Counted from the first letter of the stretch, positions 27,903 through 37,731 are shown. The stretch: DNA of 64,000 bases from Croceibacterium selenioxidans (GCF_018599195.1 NZ_JAHFVK010000001.1:558001-622000), one strand, 5' to 3'. A program made the numbers and translations. Notes: generated from the sequence alone by a model not told the origin.

Positions 27903-30848
27903 ATGACATTCTCTTCGCGCGCGCTGCGCGCCCTTTCCGCGCTGCTGCTGCTGGCCCCGATCCCCCTTGCGGCGCAGCAAGCCCCCATTGCCGTCGCACC
28001 GGTTGCCTCCGCCTCGGCTCAGCCGCGTTACGCCCAGCCGGACGATCCGTGGATCTATCGCGGAACCGACATCCCGGTCGACAAGGAGTGGCTGTTCGGC
28101 GAGCTGCCGAACGGCGTGCGCTATGCAGTTCGTCGGAACGGCGTCCCGCCGGGTCAGGTCTCGATGCGAATTCGCATCGACGCAGGCTCGCTGCACGAAA
28201 ACGCTTCGGAGCAGGGCTTCGCCCACTTGATCGAGCACCTCGTGTTCCGCGAATCGAAGTACCTCAAGAATGCCGAGGCTATTCCGCATTTCCAGCGGCT
28301 GGGGGCGAGCCTGGGCAATGACACCAACGCCATCACCAGCCCGACCCAGACAGTCTACCAGCTCGATCTTCCCAACGCGCAAGGTCCCGTTCTTGACGAG
28401 AGCGTGCGCCTGTTTGCCGGCATGATCCGCGAACCGAAGCTCAGCGCGGCGAATCTCGCGGCGGAGGTGCCGATCGTGCTCGCGGAGCGGAGAGAGCGGA
28501 ATGGTCCGGAACGGCGCATTGCCGAAGCGACGCGTGAAGTTCTGTTTGCCGGACAACGCCTGTCCGAACGCAATCCGATCGGCCAGGTCGAAACGCTGCA
28601 GGCCGCCACGTCGCAGGCCGTCCAGGCGTTCCACCAACGCTGGTACCGCCCTGACAAGACCGTGGTGGTCATTGTCGGCGACGCTGACCCCATGCGGCTG
28701 GCCGCGCTCGTCGAGGAGAACTTCGGTGATTGGCAGGCACCAGGCGAGCCCACGCCCGACCCCGATTTCGGCGTTCCTGCTGCTCCTGCCGGGGCCGATC
28801 CGGCCAATCCGGTAGGCGAGACACGCGTGTTGGTGGAACCGGGCCAGCCCCGCTCGCTGACTTACGCGGTCATGCGTCCGTGGCACCAAGTGACCGACAA
28901 CATCGAATACAATCGCGGCCTTCTGATTGACTCGATTGCCGAAGCGATCGTCAACCGCCGGCTCGAGACCGCGGCACGAGCCGGAGGCAGCTACCTCTAC
29001 GCCGGGGTCGAGAACGAGAAGACCAGCCGCTCTGCGGATGCGACTTACGTATCGGTCGCGCCGCTGACATCGGACTGGCAGGCTGCGCTGACCGACGTGC
29101 GCGCGGTGATTGCCGATGCCATCGCCATGCCGCCGAGCCAGGCCGAGATCGATCGCGAATTGTCCGAATACGACGTTATCTTCGCCAATATGGTCGAGCA
29201 GCGCCGGATTCAGGCGGGCTCGAAGCTCGCCGATGACATCGTCAACGCGGTCGACATCCGCGAGGCCGTGGCCGCACCGGAAACGATCCTCGAGGTGTTC
29301 CGCTCGATGCGCGACCGGTTCACCCCGGAAGCGGTTCATGAGCACACGCGCGACTTGTTCGAAGGCGTGGTGGTGCGCTCGTTGTACCTCACGCCGGAAA
29401 CCGGCGAGGCCGATGCCGCGGGCTTGCGCAATGCCATGCTCGCCAAGGTCGACGGCAATGGAAACGAACGGGCATCGGCGGAAGCGATTTCGTTCGCCGA
29501 CCTCCCGCCGATCGGCGAACCAGTGGCGCCTTCGGTCCGCGGGCCGCTCGGTGTCTTCGATTCTACCTACATCGACGACGTCGAAGGGCTGGCCTTCCCC
29601 AATGGCGTGCGCGTCTTGTTGTGGCCTACGGCGAACGAGCCGGGCCGCGCCACGGTCCGGGTGCGTTTTGGTGGTGGGTTGCAGGCTTTCAAGCCGGAGG
29701 AGGGTGCCTACGTCCAGCTCGGGCAGCTCGCGCTTGTGGGTTCAGGTCAAGGGTCGCTCGGCCAGAACGAACTTGAGCTCCTCGCCGCGGGCCGCAAGTT
29801 CAGCTTCGACTTCCGCATCGAGGAAGGGTCGTTCGTATTCGAGGGCCTGACCCGGGCAGAAGACGTAGCCGACCAGCTCTACCTGTTCGCATCGAAGCTC
29901 GCCTCGCCGCGCTGGGATGCCGCGCCGGTGGAGCGGGCCAAGGCCAGCATGCTGCTCTCCTACGGAACTTATGGCGGCAATCCGAACGGGGTGATCAACC
30001 GCGACCTCGAATGGCTGCTCAATGACCGCGACCCGCGTTACGCGACGCCCGATGCGGCCATGCTCCAGACCACGACCCCTGAGGGCTTCAAGGAAGTCTG
30101 GTCGCGCATGCTCGCGCAGGGTCCGATCGAAGTCGACGTGTTCGGAGACTTCAAGCGCGACGAAGTTGTCGAGGCACTCTCGCGAACTTTTGGTGCGCTT
30201 CCGCCGCGTGAGGCCGTTGCTCCGGAAATGCTCGCGAACACGCCGGGCTTTCCTGCCGCGAACAAGGATCCGGTGATCCTGACCCATCGTGGCGAGCCCG
30301 ACCAGGCCGCGGCTGTGATCGCTTGGCCGACAGGTGGCGGATCGGCCGGATTGCCGGAAAGCCGCAAGCTGGAGGTTCTCGCCGAACTCTTCTCCAACCG
30401 CCTGATGGATGAGATGCGCGAGCGGGCGGGCGCCAGCTACTCTCCTTATGTCGGCTCGAGCTGGCCGCTCGACGTGCCGAGCGGTGGCCGCATCCTGGCG
30501 TTGGCCCAATTGCCGCCCGAGCAGGTTCAGGCCTTTTTCAACGCCGCGGACGAGATCGCCAAGGACCTGGCCGCCAACGGCCCGACCGCTGACGAGATTG
30601 CGCGGGTCAAGGAACCGAAGCTGCAATTGCTCAACCGCATCCAGACCGGTCACACGTTCTGGCTCAGCCAGCTCTCCGGCTCGGCATTCGACCCCAATCG
30701 TCGCCAATATCTGGGCTCGCTGATGCGCGATTACACTGAAGTGACCCCTGAAGAGCTGCGTGCCTTGGCCGCGCGCTATTTCGGTAACTACAGTGGCTGG
30801 CGACTTGCAGTCCTGCCCGAGAAGGAAGCATCTGCCGCCGGTCGCTAA
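27903..30848 (+). CDS. M16-family zinc metallopeptidase
   Basis: The 981-residue protein has a signal peptide (ALRALSALLLLAPIPLAAQ) and two M16 halves. The N-terminal half carries the inverted zinc motif HLIEHLVF (HxxEH), with the downstream Glu expected near ELDLPNA-VLDESVRLF. The C-terminal half (from about residue 560, DDVEGLAFPNGVRVLLWPT) is an M16_C-type domain without the zinc motif, forming the closed chamber typical of pitrilysin/PqqL-type enzymes. It would degrade peptides in the periplasm. It appears to have its own promoter. Confidence 0.93.
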   Translation: MTFSSRALRALSALLLLAPIPLAAQQAPIAVAPVASASAQPRYAQPDDPWIYRGTDIPVDKEWLFGELPNGVRYAVRRNGVPPGQVSMRIRIDAGSLHENASEQGFAHLIEHLVFRESKYLKNAEAIPHFQRLGASLGNDTNAITSPTQTVYQLDLPNAQGPVLDESVRLFAGMIREPKLSAANLAAEVPIVLAERRERNGPERRIAEATREVLFAGQRLSERNPIGQVETLQAATSQAVQAFHQRWYRPDKTVVVIVGDADPMRLAALVEENFGDWQAPGEPTPDPDFGVPAAPAGADPANPVGETRVLVEPGQPRSLTYAVMRPWHQVTDNIEYNRGLLIDSIAEAIVNRRLETAARAGGSYLYAGVENEKTSRSADATYVSVAPLTSDWQAALTDVRAVIADAIAMPPSQAEIDRELSEYDVIFANMVEQRRIQAGSKLADDIVNAVDIREAVAAPETILEVFRSMRDRFTPEAVHEHTRDLFEGVVVRSLYLTPETGEADAAGLRNAMLAKVDGNGNERASAEAISFADLPPIGEPVAPSVRGPLGVFDSTYIDDVEGLAFPNGVRVLLWPTANEPGRATVRVRFGGGLQAFKPEEGAYVQLGQLALVGSGQGSLGQNELELLAAGRKFSFDFRIEEGSFVFEGLTRAEDVADQLYLFASKLASPRWDAAPVERAKASMLLSYGTYGGNPNGVINRDLEWLLNDRDPRYATPDAAMLQTTTPEGFKEVWSRMLAQGPIEVDVFGDFKRDEVVEALSRTFGALPPREAVAPEMLANTPGFPAANKDPVILTHRGEPDQAAAVIAWPTGGGSAGLPESRKLEVLAELFSNRLMDEMRERAGASYSPYVGSSWPLDVPSGGRILALAQLPPEQVQAFFNAADEIAKDLAANGPTADEIARVKEPKLQLLNRIQTGHTFWLSQLSGSAFDPNRRQYLGSLMRDYTEVTPEELRALAARYFGNYSGWRLAVLPEKEASAAGR

Positions 30849-30930
30849 GGCGATTGCACATGTAACATTTGCATGCGAGGCCGCCGGAGCGTAGTTGCCC
30901 GGCCCTCCTAGGATTAGCTGGAATTTTGAA

Positions 30931-32301
30931 GTGAAGAACTGGACTCCCGAGGGCTGGAAGCAGCACGAGGCGAAACACTTGCCCGTTTACGAGGACGCCG
31001 AGGCGCTTGCCTCTGCAGAAGCGACCATGGCGAGTTTCCCTCCGCTGGTCTTCGCCGGGGAAGCGCGTAACCTCAAGGCGCAACTGGCTGAAGTGGCCGA
31101 GGGGCGGGGTTTCCTGCTCCAGGGCGGCGACTGCGCGGAGAGCTTTGCCGAGTTCCATCCGAACAACATTCGCGACACCTTCCGCGTGCTGCTGCAGATG
31201 GCGGTCGTGCTGACCTTCGCCAGCAAGCTGCCGGTGGTGAAAGTCGGTCGCATGGCCGGTCAGTTCGCCAAGCCGCGCAGCGCTCCGACTGAGACGCACG
31301 GTGATGTGACGCTGCCGAGCTACCTCGGTGATAACGTCAACGGCATCGAATTCACGGCCGAAGCGCGCCGCAACGATCCGCAGCGGATGATCCGCGCCTA
31401 CAGCCAGTCGGCTGCTACGCTGAACCTGCTGCGCGCGTTTGCCAGCGGCGGATACGCGAACCTGCGGCAGGTCCACCAGTGGACGCTCGAGTTCATGGGC
31501 CGCAGCCCGTGGTCGGATCGTTTCACCGATGTCGCCAATCGCATCAGTGAAGCGCTGGACTTCATGCAGGCCTGCGGAGTCGATCCCGAAACCGTGCCGC
31601 AACTGAAGACGACCAACTTCTACACCAGCCACGAAGCGCTGCTGCTCCCCTATGAGGAGGCGATGACGCGGCAGGATTCGCTGACCGGCCAATGGTACGA
31701 CACCAGCGCCCACATGCTGTGGATCGGGGATCGCACGCGCTTCCCGGGGAGCGCGCATGTCGAGTTCCTGCGCGGCGTCGGCAACCCGATAGGGATGAAG
31801 TGTGGGCCGAGCCTTGAGCCCGACGCGCTGCTGGACTTGCTCGACACGCTCAACCCCACGCGCGATCCGGGCCGCATCACGCTCATCAGTCGCTTCGGGC
31901 ATGACAAGGTCGAAGCCGGCCTCCCGCGCCTGATCCGTGCCGTAAAGCGCGAAGGGCATCCGGTCGTTTGGAGCTGCGATCCGATGCACGGCAACGTGAT
32001 CAAGGCAGAAAGCGGCTACAAAACCCGGCCGTTCGACCGCATCCTCTCCGAAGTGAAGGGCTTCTTCGCCGTGCACCGTGCGGAAGGCACTCACGCCGGC
32101 GGCATTCACATCGAGATGACCGGCCAGGATGTCACCGAATGCACCGGTGGCGCCGTGGCGATCACCGATGAGGGGTTGGCCGATCGCTACCACACGCACT
32201 GCGATCCGCGGCTCAATGGGCCCCAGTCTCTGGAGCTGGCGTTCCTGCTGGCCGAGATGCTCAATCTCGAGGCCACTGTGCGTCAGAAGGACGCAGCCTG
32301 A
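30931..32301 (+). CDS. Class II 3-deoxy-7-phosphoheptulonate (DAHP) synthase
   Basis: This enzyme condenses phosphoenolpyruvate and erythrose 4-phosphate in the first step of the shikimate pathway. The plant-like class II type is recognised by the [10 protein letters not shown] motif, [47 protein letters not shown] and [12 protein letters not shown] prefer GTG 30931 ([10 protein letters not shown]), giving about 456 residues, because homologues begin with a WTPxxW motif. A TTG at 30895 with GGAG upstream would add 12 residues and cannot be excluded. Confidence 0.95.
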   Translation: MKNWTPEGWKQHEAKHLPVYEDAEALASAEATMASFPPLVFAGEARNLKAQLAEVAEGRGFLLQGGDCAESFAEFHPNNIRDTFRVLLQMAVVLTFASKLPVVKVGRMAGQFAKPRSAPTETHGDVTLPSYLGDNVNGIEFTAEARRNDPQRMIRAYSQSAATLNLLRAFASGGYANLRQVHQWTLEFMGRSPWSDRFTDVANRISEALDFMQACGVDPETVPQLKTTNFYTSHEALLLPYEEAMTRQDSLTGQWYDTSAHMLWIGDRTRFPGSAHVEFLRGVGNPIGMKCGPSLEPDALLDLLDTLNPTRDPGRITLISRFGHDKVEAGLPRLIRAVKREGHPVVWSCDPMHGNVIKAESGYKTRPFDRILSEVKGFFAVHRAEGTHAGGIHIEMTGQDVTECTGGAVAITDEGLADRYHTHCDPRLNGPQSLELAFLLAEMLNLEATVRQKDAA

Positions 32302-32342
32302 AGCTTTTCAGGAACATGACGGCGGGTTGAGGGCTTTCCTTT

Positions 32343-32384
32343 CCAGGCTCGGTCGGCCATTCTGGGCCGATCGAGGCCTGGAGG
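32343..32384 (+). promoter_or_regulatory. Hairpin abutting the egtB ribosome binding site
   Basis: CCAGGCTCGGTCGGCC (32343-32358) pairs with GGCCGATCGAGGCCTGG (32365-32381) around a 6-base loop, with one bulge and one G-U pair. The 3' arm runs into the GGAGG (32380-32384) of egtB. It could end the DAHP synthase transcript or hide the egtB ribosome site. Confidence 0.55.
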
Positions 32385-32390
32385 TTTACC

Positions 32391-33626
32391 TTGCCCGAAG
32401 CCCAACGCCAGCGGACAACCGCCGCACCTGATCTCATTTCACGCTACGCTGCCACGCGGCGGCTGAGCGAGGCTCTGGTCGAGCCGCTCTCGGAAGCCGA
32501 TGCCACGATCCAGTCGATGCCCGACGCCTCGCCGGCGAAATGGCATCTGGCGCACACCACCTGGTTCTTCGAGACCTTCCTGCTTCGCGACAGGCTGCCT
32601 TCGTATCGGTTGTTCGACGATCGTTGGCCGTTCCTGTTCAACTCCTACTACGAGGGAGAGGGCGAACGCATCCTGCGCCCCCGTCGAGGCATGCTGTCCC
32701 GGCCGACCTTGCGCGAGATCCTCGACTGGCGGGTTCATGTGGACGAATCGATGCAGGCGCTGCTCGGCGACACCGCTCACGCGTCGCTGATCGAACTGGG
32801 CATCGCGCACGAACAGCAGCACCAGGAATTGCTGCTCACCGACATCAAGCACGCGCTGTTCCAGAACCCGCTCGGACCGGCGATGTGGACGGCGCCTTTG
32901 ACCGAAACAATCGCAGCCGAGGCGCTTCCCGATTGGTACGAACACCCCGGAGGCATTGCGCTGATCGGGCAAGGGGATGGGGGCTTTGCCTTCGATAACG
33001 AGGGCCCGCCGCACCGCGTGCTGCTCGAACCTTTCGGGTTGGCGGGCAAGCTCGTGACCAATGGCGACTGGCAGGCGTTCATCGACGACGGGGGATATCG
33101 GGCTGCGTCGCTGTGGCTGTCCGACGGTTGGGACTGGGTGCGGCGCGAGCAAATCGGCGCGCCGCTCTACTGGAAAGACGGCGAGCACTTCACCCACGCC
33201 GGATGGCAGCCACGGCCCTCCGAGGCACCGGTGTGCCACATCTCGTACTACGAGGCAGACGCGTTTGCGTCCTGGGCGGGCGCCAGATTGCCGACCGAGT
33301 TCGAGTGGGAGGCCATCGGCCAGTCCCACGACCCCTCCGGGGGCAACCAATTCGATACTGCCGCGCCGCCCTTGCCCACCGGAAGCGCGGGGCTGTTCGG
33401 GGATTGCTGGCAGTTCACCCGTTCCGCTTATCTGCCCTATCCCCGTTTCGCTCCGGCTGAGGGTGCGGTGGGGGAATACAACGGCAAGTTCATGGCGGGG
33501 CAGTGGGTGCTGAAGGGGGCAAGTTGCGCGACCGTCAGGGGCCATTCGCGCGCCAGCTACCGCAACTTCTTCTATCCACAACAACGCTGGCAATTCACCG
33601 GCCTGAGACTGGCGAAGGATCTGTAA
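32391..33626 (+). CDS. egtB: Ergothioneine biosynthesis sulfoxide synthase EgtB
   Basis: EgtB is a non-haem iron enzyme that joins trimethylhistidine (hercynine) to a thiol substrate with O2. The 411-residue protein has an N-terminal DinB-like domain with probable iron ligands His52, His140 and His144 (the latter two in HEQQHQE) and a C-terminal FGE-sulfatase-type domain with FGDCWQFTRSAYLPYPRF and the terminal RHSRASYRNFF-like segment. The start is TTG 32391, supported by GGAGG at ideal spacing. The stop overlaps egtD (TAATG). egtA and egtC are not present, suggesting a pathway using free cysteine or unlinked genes. Confidence 0.92.
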   Translation: MPEAQRQRTTAAPDLISRYAATRRLSEALVEPLSEADATIQSMPDASPAKWHLAHTTWFFETFLLRDRLPSYRLFDDRWPFLFNSYYEGEGERILRPRRGMLSRPTLREILDWRVHVDESMQALLGDTAHASLIELGIAHEQQHQELLLTDIKHALFQNPLGPAMWTAPLTETIAAEALPDWYEHPGGIALIGQGDGGFAFDNEGPPHRVLLEPFGLAGKLVTNGDWQAFIDDGGYRAASLWLSDGWDWVRREQIGAPLYWKDGEHFTHAGWQPRPSEAPVCHISYYEADAFASWAGARLPTEFEWEAIGQSHDPSGGNQFDTAAPPLPTGSAGLFGDCWQFTRSAYLPYPRFAPAEGAVGEYNGKFMAGQWVLKGASCATVRGHSRASYRNFFYPQQRWQFTGLRLAKDL

Positions 33627-34612
33627 TGAACACGGGACAGGGCCTGGCGTTGGTCGAGCTTGACGAAGACGGCGTCGACCGGGCGTTTCGCGAGCAGGTG
33701 CTCGAAGGGCTGGGGCAGGACCCCAAGGCGATCCCCGCGCGGTGGCTCTACGACGATGCCGGGTCGGAGCTGTTCGAAGCCATCACGCGCTTGCCGGAAT
33801 ACTACCTGACGCGCGCCGAGACCGAGATCCTGACTGACCACTGCAGTGACTTTCGCCGAATGATCGAGCCGGGAAGAGCGGTGGTCGAATTCGGTTCCGG
33901 TTCTTCGGTCAAGACTCCGCTCCTGCTCGGCTGCATCGATCCTGCCGCCTACGTACCGCTCGATATATCAGGCGATTTCCTCCGTTCTGCGGCGGCCGAC
34001 CTGGCGGTTAAGTTCCCGGGCTTGCCGATCCATCCGGTCGAGGCTGACTTCATGAGAGCCGTGACCCTGCCAGACGAAGTCGCCGCCATGCCCAAGCTCG
34101 GCTTCTTCCCAGGATCGACCATCGGCAACATGGTGGCCCGCACGGCAGTGGATCTGTTGCGGTCGATGCGTGCGACCCTTGGCGGGGATGCGCTGCTGCT
34201 GATCGGGATGGACCTGGTGAAGGACATTGAAGTCCTCGAAGCGGCCTACGACGACGCCAAGGGTGTGACCGCGGAGTTCAACCTCAACCTGGCCCGTCGC
34301 GTGAACCGCGAACTGGGCGGCACCCTACCGCTCGACAAGCTCCGCCATGTTGCCCGCTGGAATGATACCTTCGCCCGCATCGAGATGCATCTGGAGGCGA
34401 CCGAAGAGTTGACCTTCGAAGTCTCCGGCCAGCCCTTCAGACTAGCGCGCGGCGAGACAATCCATACCGAAAACAGCCACAAGTTCGACCGGCGCAGCCA
34501 GTACACCTTATTGCTTGCCGGGGGCTGGACGCCGGTTGAGCGCTGGCTCGATTCCGAAGGACGCTTCTCGCTCCTTCTCGCCGAAGCCACGCGCCCGCGG
34601 AACGCACCATGA
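33626..34612 (+). CDS. egtD: Histidine N-alpha-methyltransferase EgtD
   Basis: EgtD trimethylates histidine with SAM to give hercynine, the first step of ergothioneine synthesis. The 328-residue protein has the family N-terminus with IPARWLYDDAGSELFEAIT, LPEYYLTRAETEIL, the SAM loop VVEFGSGSSVKTPLLL, and FFPGSTIGNM. The C-terminus ends in the NSHKFDRRSQYTLLLAGGW region that shapes the histidine pocket. The open frame extends upstream into egtB, but ATG 33626 is set by the TAATG overlap. Its stop overlaps the DUF5996 start (ATGA). Confidence 0.95.
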   Translation: MNTGQGLALVELDEDGVDRAFREQVLEGLGQDPKAIPARWLYDDAGSELFEAITRLPEYYLTRAETEILTDHCSDFRRMIEPGRAVVEFGSGSSVKTPLLLGCIDPAAYVPLDISGDFLRSAAADLAVKFPGLPIHPVEADFMRAVTLPDEVAAMPKLGFFPGSTIGNMVARTAVDLLRSMRATLGGDALLLIGMDLVKDIEVLEAAYDDAKGVTAEFNLNLARRVNRELGGTLPLDKLRHVARWNDTFARIEMHLEATEELTFEVSGQPFRLARGETIHTENSHKFDRRSQYTLLLAGGWTPVERWLDSEGRFSLLLAEATRPRNAP

Positions 34613-35544
34613 GCGCTTGGCCGAAACTCGACTACGCCGCCGACAAAGGCACGGTCGAGACACTGCACCTGCTGCTGCAACTGATCGGCAAGCTCCCCGT
34701 GAGGCTGCATCCCTGGATCAACCACGGGTGGCACGTTGCCTTGCGGCTGACGCCTAGCGGCGCCGTGACCCGCAGCCTGCCGGCGGGGGCACGCTACTTC
34801 GCGGTCGAGCTGGACTTCCTCGAGGGCGCGATCAAGGTGGATTGCGGCAACGGCTTCCAGTCGGTCCTCCCGGTGGCGGGCAAGACCATCGCCAAGGTCA
34901 GTCGCGAGCTCGGTTCACTGCTTGCGGACCTTGGTCTTCCGGCGCCCCTGCACGGCGCCCCGAACGAACTGCCCGACCCTATTCCCTTCGCCGAAGACGA
35001 ACGGCCGCGCGAATGGGATGCGGACGCGGCCCGACGGCTCCACGAGGCGTTCCTGTGCGCCGACCGCAACTTCAACCTGTTCCGCTCGCTCTACCTCGGC
35101 AAGTCGTCGCCCAGCCACTTGTTCTGGGGGAGCTTCGATCTTGCGGTGACGCGCTTTTCGGGCCGTGGCGCGCCCGCTCACTCCGGGGGCGTTCCCAACT
35201 TGCCCGACAGCGTCACGCGTGAGGCCTACAGCCATGAGGTCATAAGTGCGGGCTTCTGGCCGGGTGGCGGTGGCTTCGACGAGGCGGCGTTCTATGCTTA
35301 CGCCTACCCGACACCCGCTGGACTGGCCGATCAGGACGTGGAGCCGGACGCCGCGTTCTGGAAAGCGGAGCTAGGCGAATTCATACTGCCCTATGCCGCG
35401 GTCAGGGAGGCGGCCGATCCCGACTTCGAAGTGCAGCGTTTTCTCAATTCGACCTTCGTGGCGGCCGGGGGCTTGCTCGAATGGCCGCAGGGGTTGGTCA
35501 TCGACCCGCCGCCTTCGGTCGGTCGTCCACCGCATTCGGCCTAG
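34609..35544 (+). CDS. DUF5996 family protein, third gene of the ergothioneine operon
   Basis: The 311-residue protein has LPVRLHPWINHGWHVALRLTPSG near its start, ADRNFNLFRSLYLGKSSPSHLFWGSFDLAVTRFSGR in the middle and EAYSHEVISAGFWPGGG followed by DEAAFYAYAYPTP. I recognise this as DUF5996, which has no assigned function. Conserved His, Ser, Tyr and Asp residues in these blocks could form an active site. The ATGA overlap with egtD strongly suggests co-translation with the ergothioneine genes; a role in the pathway is my inference. No signal peptide is visible. Confidence 0.82.
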   Translation: MSAWPKLDYAADKGTVETLHLLLQLIGKLPVRLHPWINHGWHVALRLTPSGAVTRSLPAGARYFAVELDFLEGAIKVDCGNGFQSVLPVAGKTIAKVSRELGSLLADLGLPAPLHGAPNELPDPIPFAEDERPREWDADAARRLHEAFLCADRNFNLFRSLYLGKSSPSHLFWGSFDLAVTRFSGRGAPAHSGGVPNLPDSVTREAYSHEVISAGFWPGGGGFDEAAFYAYAYPTPAGLADQDVEPDAAFWKAELGEFILPYAAVREAADPDFEVQRFLNSTFVAAGGLLEWPQGLVIDPPPSVGRPPHSA

Positions 35545-35586
35545 GCCCACGTCGCAAATCGATTTGGGCCGCCTTATATCGACCCG

Positions 35587-36258
35587 ATGGATCTAGCACC
35601 GGTCTGGGAACAACTCGTCCATAGCCTGCATCAGGTGCCCCGCTCCGGCCTGCTCATGGCCGCAGTGGGCGCGATGCTGCTTGGCGTACTGGGCTCGCTG
35701 CTTGTCCGATACACTCCCGCGCTCGGCAAGGCCTTGCGCATGGCGAGCACGTTTGGGCTGGTCGGCGTGCTGCTGGTGGTGGTGCTGCAGGTCTCGCGCA
35801 TGGATCCACGCTTCGAGCTGGCGATGCCCGAGATCGGCCTGCCCGAGCAAGTGGTCGAGGGCGCCGAGACGCGCGTCAAGCTCGCACCCGACGGCCATTT
35901 CTGGCTTCGCGCCGAGATCAACGGAGAGCCGGCCAACTTCCTCGTCGATACGGGGGCGACCTTGACCGCCATATCGTCCGAGACCGCTGCGGCGGCCGGC
36001 CTCGAGCCGCGTGAGGCTGGACTGCCGGTGCGCATGCAGACGGCCAACGGCCCGGTCGCGGCCGACCTTACGACCATCGACGAGCTACGCTTCGGCAACG
36101 TGGCGGCCCGCGGACTCGACGCGATCATCGCACCGGGCTTGGGGCCGACCAACGTCATCGGCATGAACCTGCTCTCGCGGCTCGCTTCCTGGCGGGTCGA
36201 AGGCGACACGATGATTCTGGTGCCGCACAACCCGCAACCAGCGATAGAGGCGCGTTGA
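35587..36258 (+). CDS. Membrane-anchored retropepsin-like aspartic protease (TIGR02281-type)
   Basis: The 223-residue protein has two N-terminal hydrophobic segments (about 20-42 and 53-70) and then a single retropepsin-like domain with the active-site triplet FLVDTGATLTAIS and the later hydrophobic-hydrophobic-Gly loop VIGMNLLSRL. Such clan AA proteases work as homodimers and in alphaproteobacteria are anchored in the inner membrane with the catalytic domain outside. The natural substrate is unknown. Confidence 0.88.
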   Translation: MDLAPVWEQLVHSLHQVPRSGLLMAAVGAMLLGVLGSLLVRYTPALGKALRMASTFGLVGVLLVVVLQVSRMDPRFELAMPEIGLPEQVVEGAETRVKLAPDGHFWLRAEINGEPANFLVDTGATLTAISSETAAAAGLEPREAGLPVRMQTANGPVAADLTTIDELRFGNVAARGLDAIIAPGLGPTNVIGMNLLSRLASWRVEGDTMILVPHNPQPAIEAR

Positions 36259-36318
36259 CCTGAGCCGCTCGCGCGGCCACTCTGCGCAAAAGGACAAAGT
36301 CCTGCCGGAGAGGGACGC

Positions 36319-37692
36319 ATGGCTGAAACTGGTTCTGGCGAGCGATTTGACGTCGCCGCCTTCATAGACGACCGACCGATCGGCTGGCGCGAGATCACCA
36401 CGCTGGTGGTGGTTTCGATCGTGCTCTTCATCGACGGCTTCGACATGTACTTCTTCGGCAAGATCCTGCCCGCGGTGGCGGACGGCCTGGGAGTGACTCC
36501 GGCGGGGATGGCCGGAGTGGTGACGGCACAGCAGGTGGGAATGGCCATCGGCGCCTTCCTGATGCCGCCGCTCGCCGACCGGATCGGACGGAAGCCGGTC
36601 CTGGCGATCTGCCTTCTGTCTTTCGGCATCCTCTCGCTGTGGACGGCCTATTCGACGACGCCGACCATGATGGCCTGGCTGCGCGGGATCTCAGGCATCT
36701 TCTTTTCGGCGATGCTTCCTATCTCGCTGGCCTTCCTGGCGGAGATGACCCCTCGACGCCGCCGTGCTTCGTTCATGGCAATTGCGCTGGTGTGCTTTTC
36801 CGGAGCGAACGTCGCCAGCGGAGCGATGACCGCGTGGATGCTCGATATCTACGGCTGGCAGATCGGCTTCTGGCTCGGCGGTCTTTTGCCCTTACTCGGG
36901 CTTCCGCTCTTACTGCTCGTGCACGAATCCCTGCCCTTCAGAGTGGCGCGCAATCCTGCCGACCCTCAGATTGCCGCTACGATCCAGCGCATCGATCCGC
37001 AGGCGGGCGTGATCGGTGGTGAGGCGTTCCACCTAGGCGAAAAGGCGAAGCCGGTGGAGCAAAAGGGTCCGCTGGCCATGTTCAGCGCGCCATATCGGCT
37101 CAAGACTGCGATTCTGTGGTGCGCCTGCTTCCTGGCGATGGGCAACATTGCCCTGCTGGCGAATTGGCTTCCGACCTATTTCCAGGAGCTCGGCGGCGTG
37201 CCGATCCAGGAGTTCGCCAAGTACATGATGATCGGCTTCGTCGGCGGGGCGTTGGGTACGCTTTCCATGGGCTGGTGGATGGACCGGGTGAACCCGCATA
37301 TTCTGATTGCGACGTTCTTCTTCGTCGATGCTTTAGCGATTGCCTCGCTCGGGTTCCTGCCGGTGGGTACGGTCATCTTCGTGATCGGACTGGTGGTGTG
37401 GAACTATTGCCAGGTCGGCGGCCAGACCGGCATCAACACCATCGCCACGCTGGGCTATCCGCCCGAGATGCGCAGCAGCGGGATTGGCTGGGCCGGCGGC
37501 TCGGGCCGGATCGGTGGAATCGCTTTCCCAGCGGCCGGGGCCTTTGCGCTGCAGGCCATGCTGCCGCTGCAGACGATCATGGTCGTGATCGCCATACCGG
37601 CCGTGCTCGTTGCGGTGCTGATCCTGTGGCTTGGGGCCGTGGAGCGGCGTAGCCCTGGGGTGGAGCCGCAGTTGGAGCCGGCGACGGCGTAA
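36319..37692 (+). CDS. MFS transporter, aromatic acid:H+ symporter (AAHS) type
   Basis: The 457-residue protein has twelve predicted membrane helices and AAHS signatures: LFIDGFDMYFFGKILPAVAD in helix 1, PPLADRIGRKPVL between helices 2 and 3, FLAEMTPRRRRASFMA, and a central loop with AMFSAPYRLKTAILW. Known members take up benzoate, protocatechuate or related acids. No aromatic degradation genes adjoin it, but it precedes a sulfatase and a TonB receptor on the other strand. Confidence 0.9.
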   Translation: MAETGSGERFDVAAFIDDRPIGWREITTLVVVSIVLFIDGFDMYFFGKILPAVADGLGVTPAGMAGVVTAQQVGMAIGAFLMPPLADRIGRKPVLAICLLSFGILSLWTAYSTTPTMMAWLRGISGIFFSAMLPISLAFLAEMTPRRRRASFMAIALVCFSGANVASGAMTAWMLDIYGWQIGFWLGGLLPLLGLPLLLLVHESLPFRVARNPADPQIAATIQRIDPQAGVIGGEAFHLGEKAKPVEQKGPLAMFSAPYRLKTAILWCACFLAMGNIALLANWLPTYFQELGGVPIQEFAKYMMIGFVGGALGTLSMGWWMDRVNPHILIATFFFVDALAIASLGFLPVGTVIFVIGLVVWNYCQVGGQTGINTIATLGYPPEMRSSGIGWAGGSGRIGGIAFPAAGAFALQAMLPLQTIMVVIAIPAVLVAVLILWLGAVERRSPGVEPQLEPATA

Positions 37693-37708
37693 CGCCCCTC
37701 CGTCGCAC

Positions 37709-37731
37709 CTCCCCGAGACAAGCTCGGGGAG
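37709..37731. repeat. Intergenic palindrome of the CTCCCCGAG family, second copy
   Basis: CTCCCCGAG and CTCGGGGAG enclose ACAAG. The same arms occur at 11203-11226. It lies between convergent MFS and sulfatase genes and may work as a two-way terminator. Confidence 0.55.
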
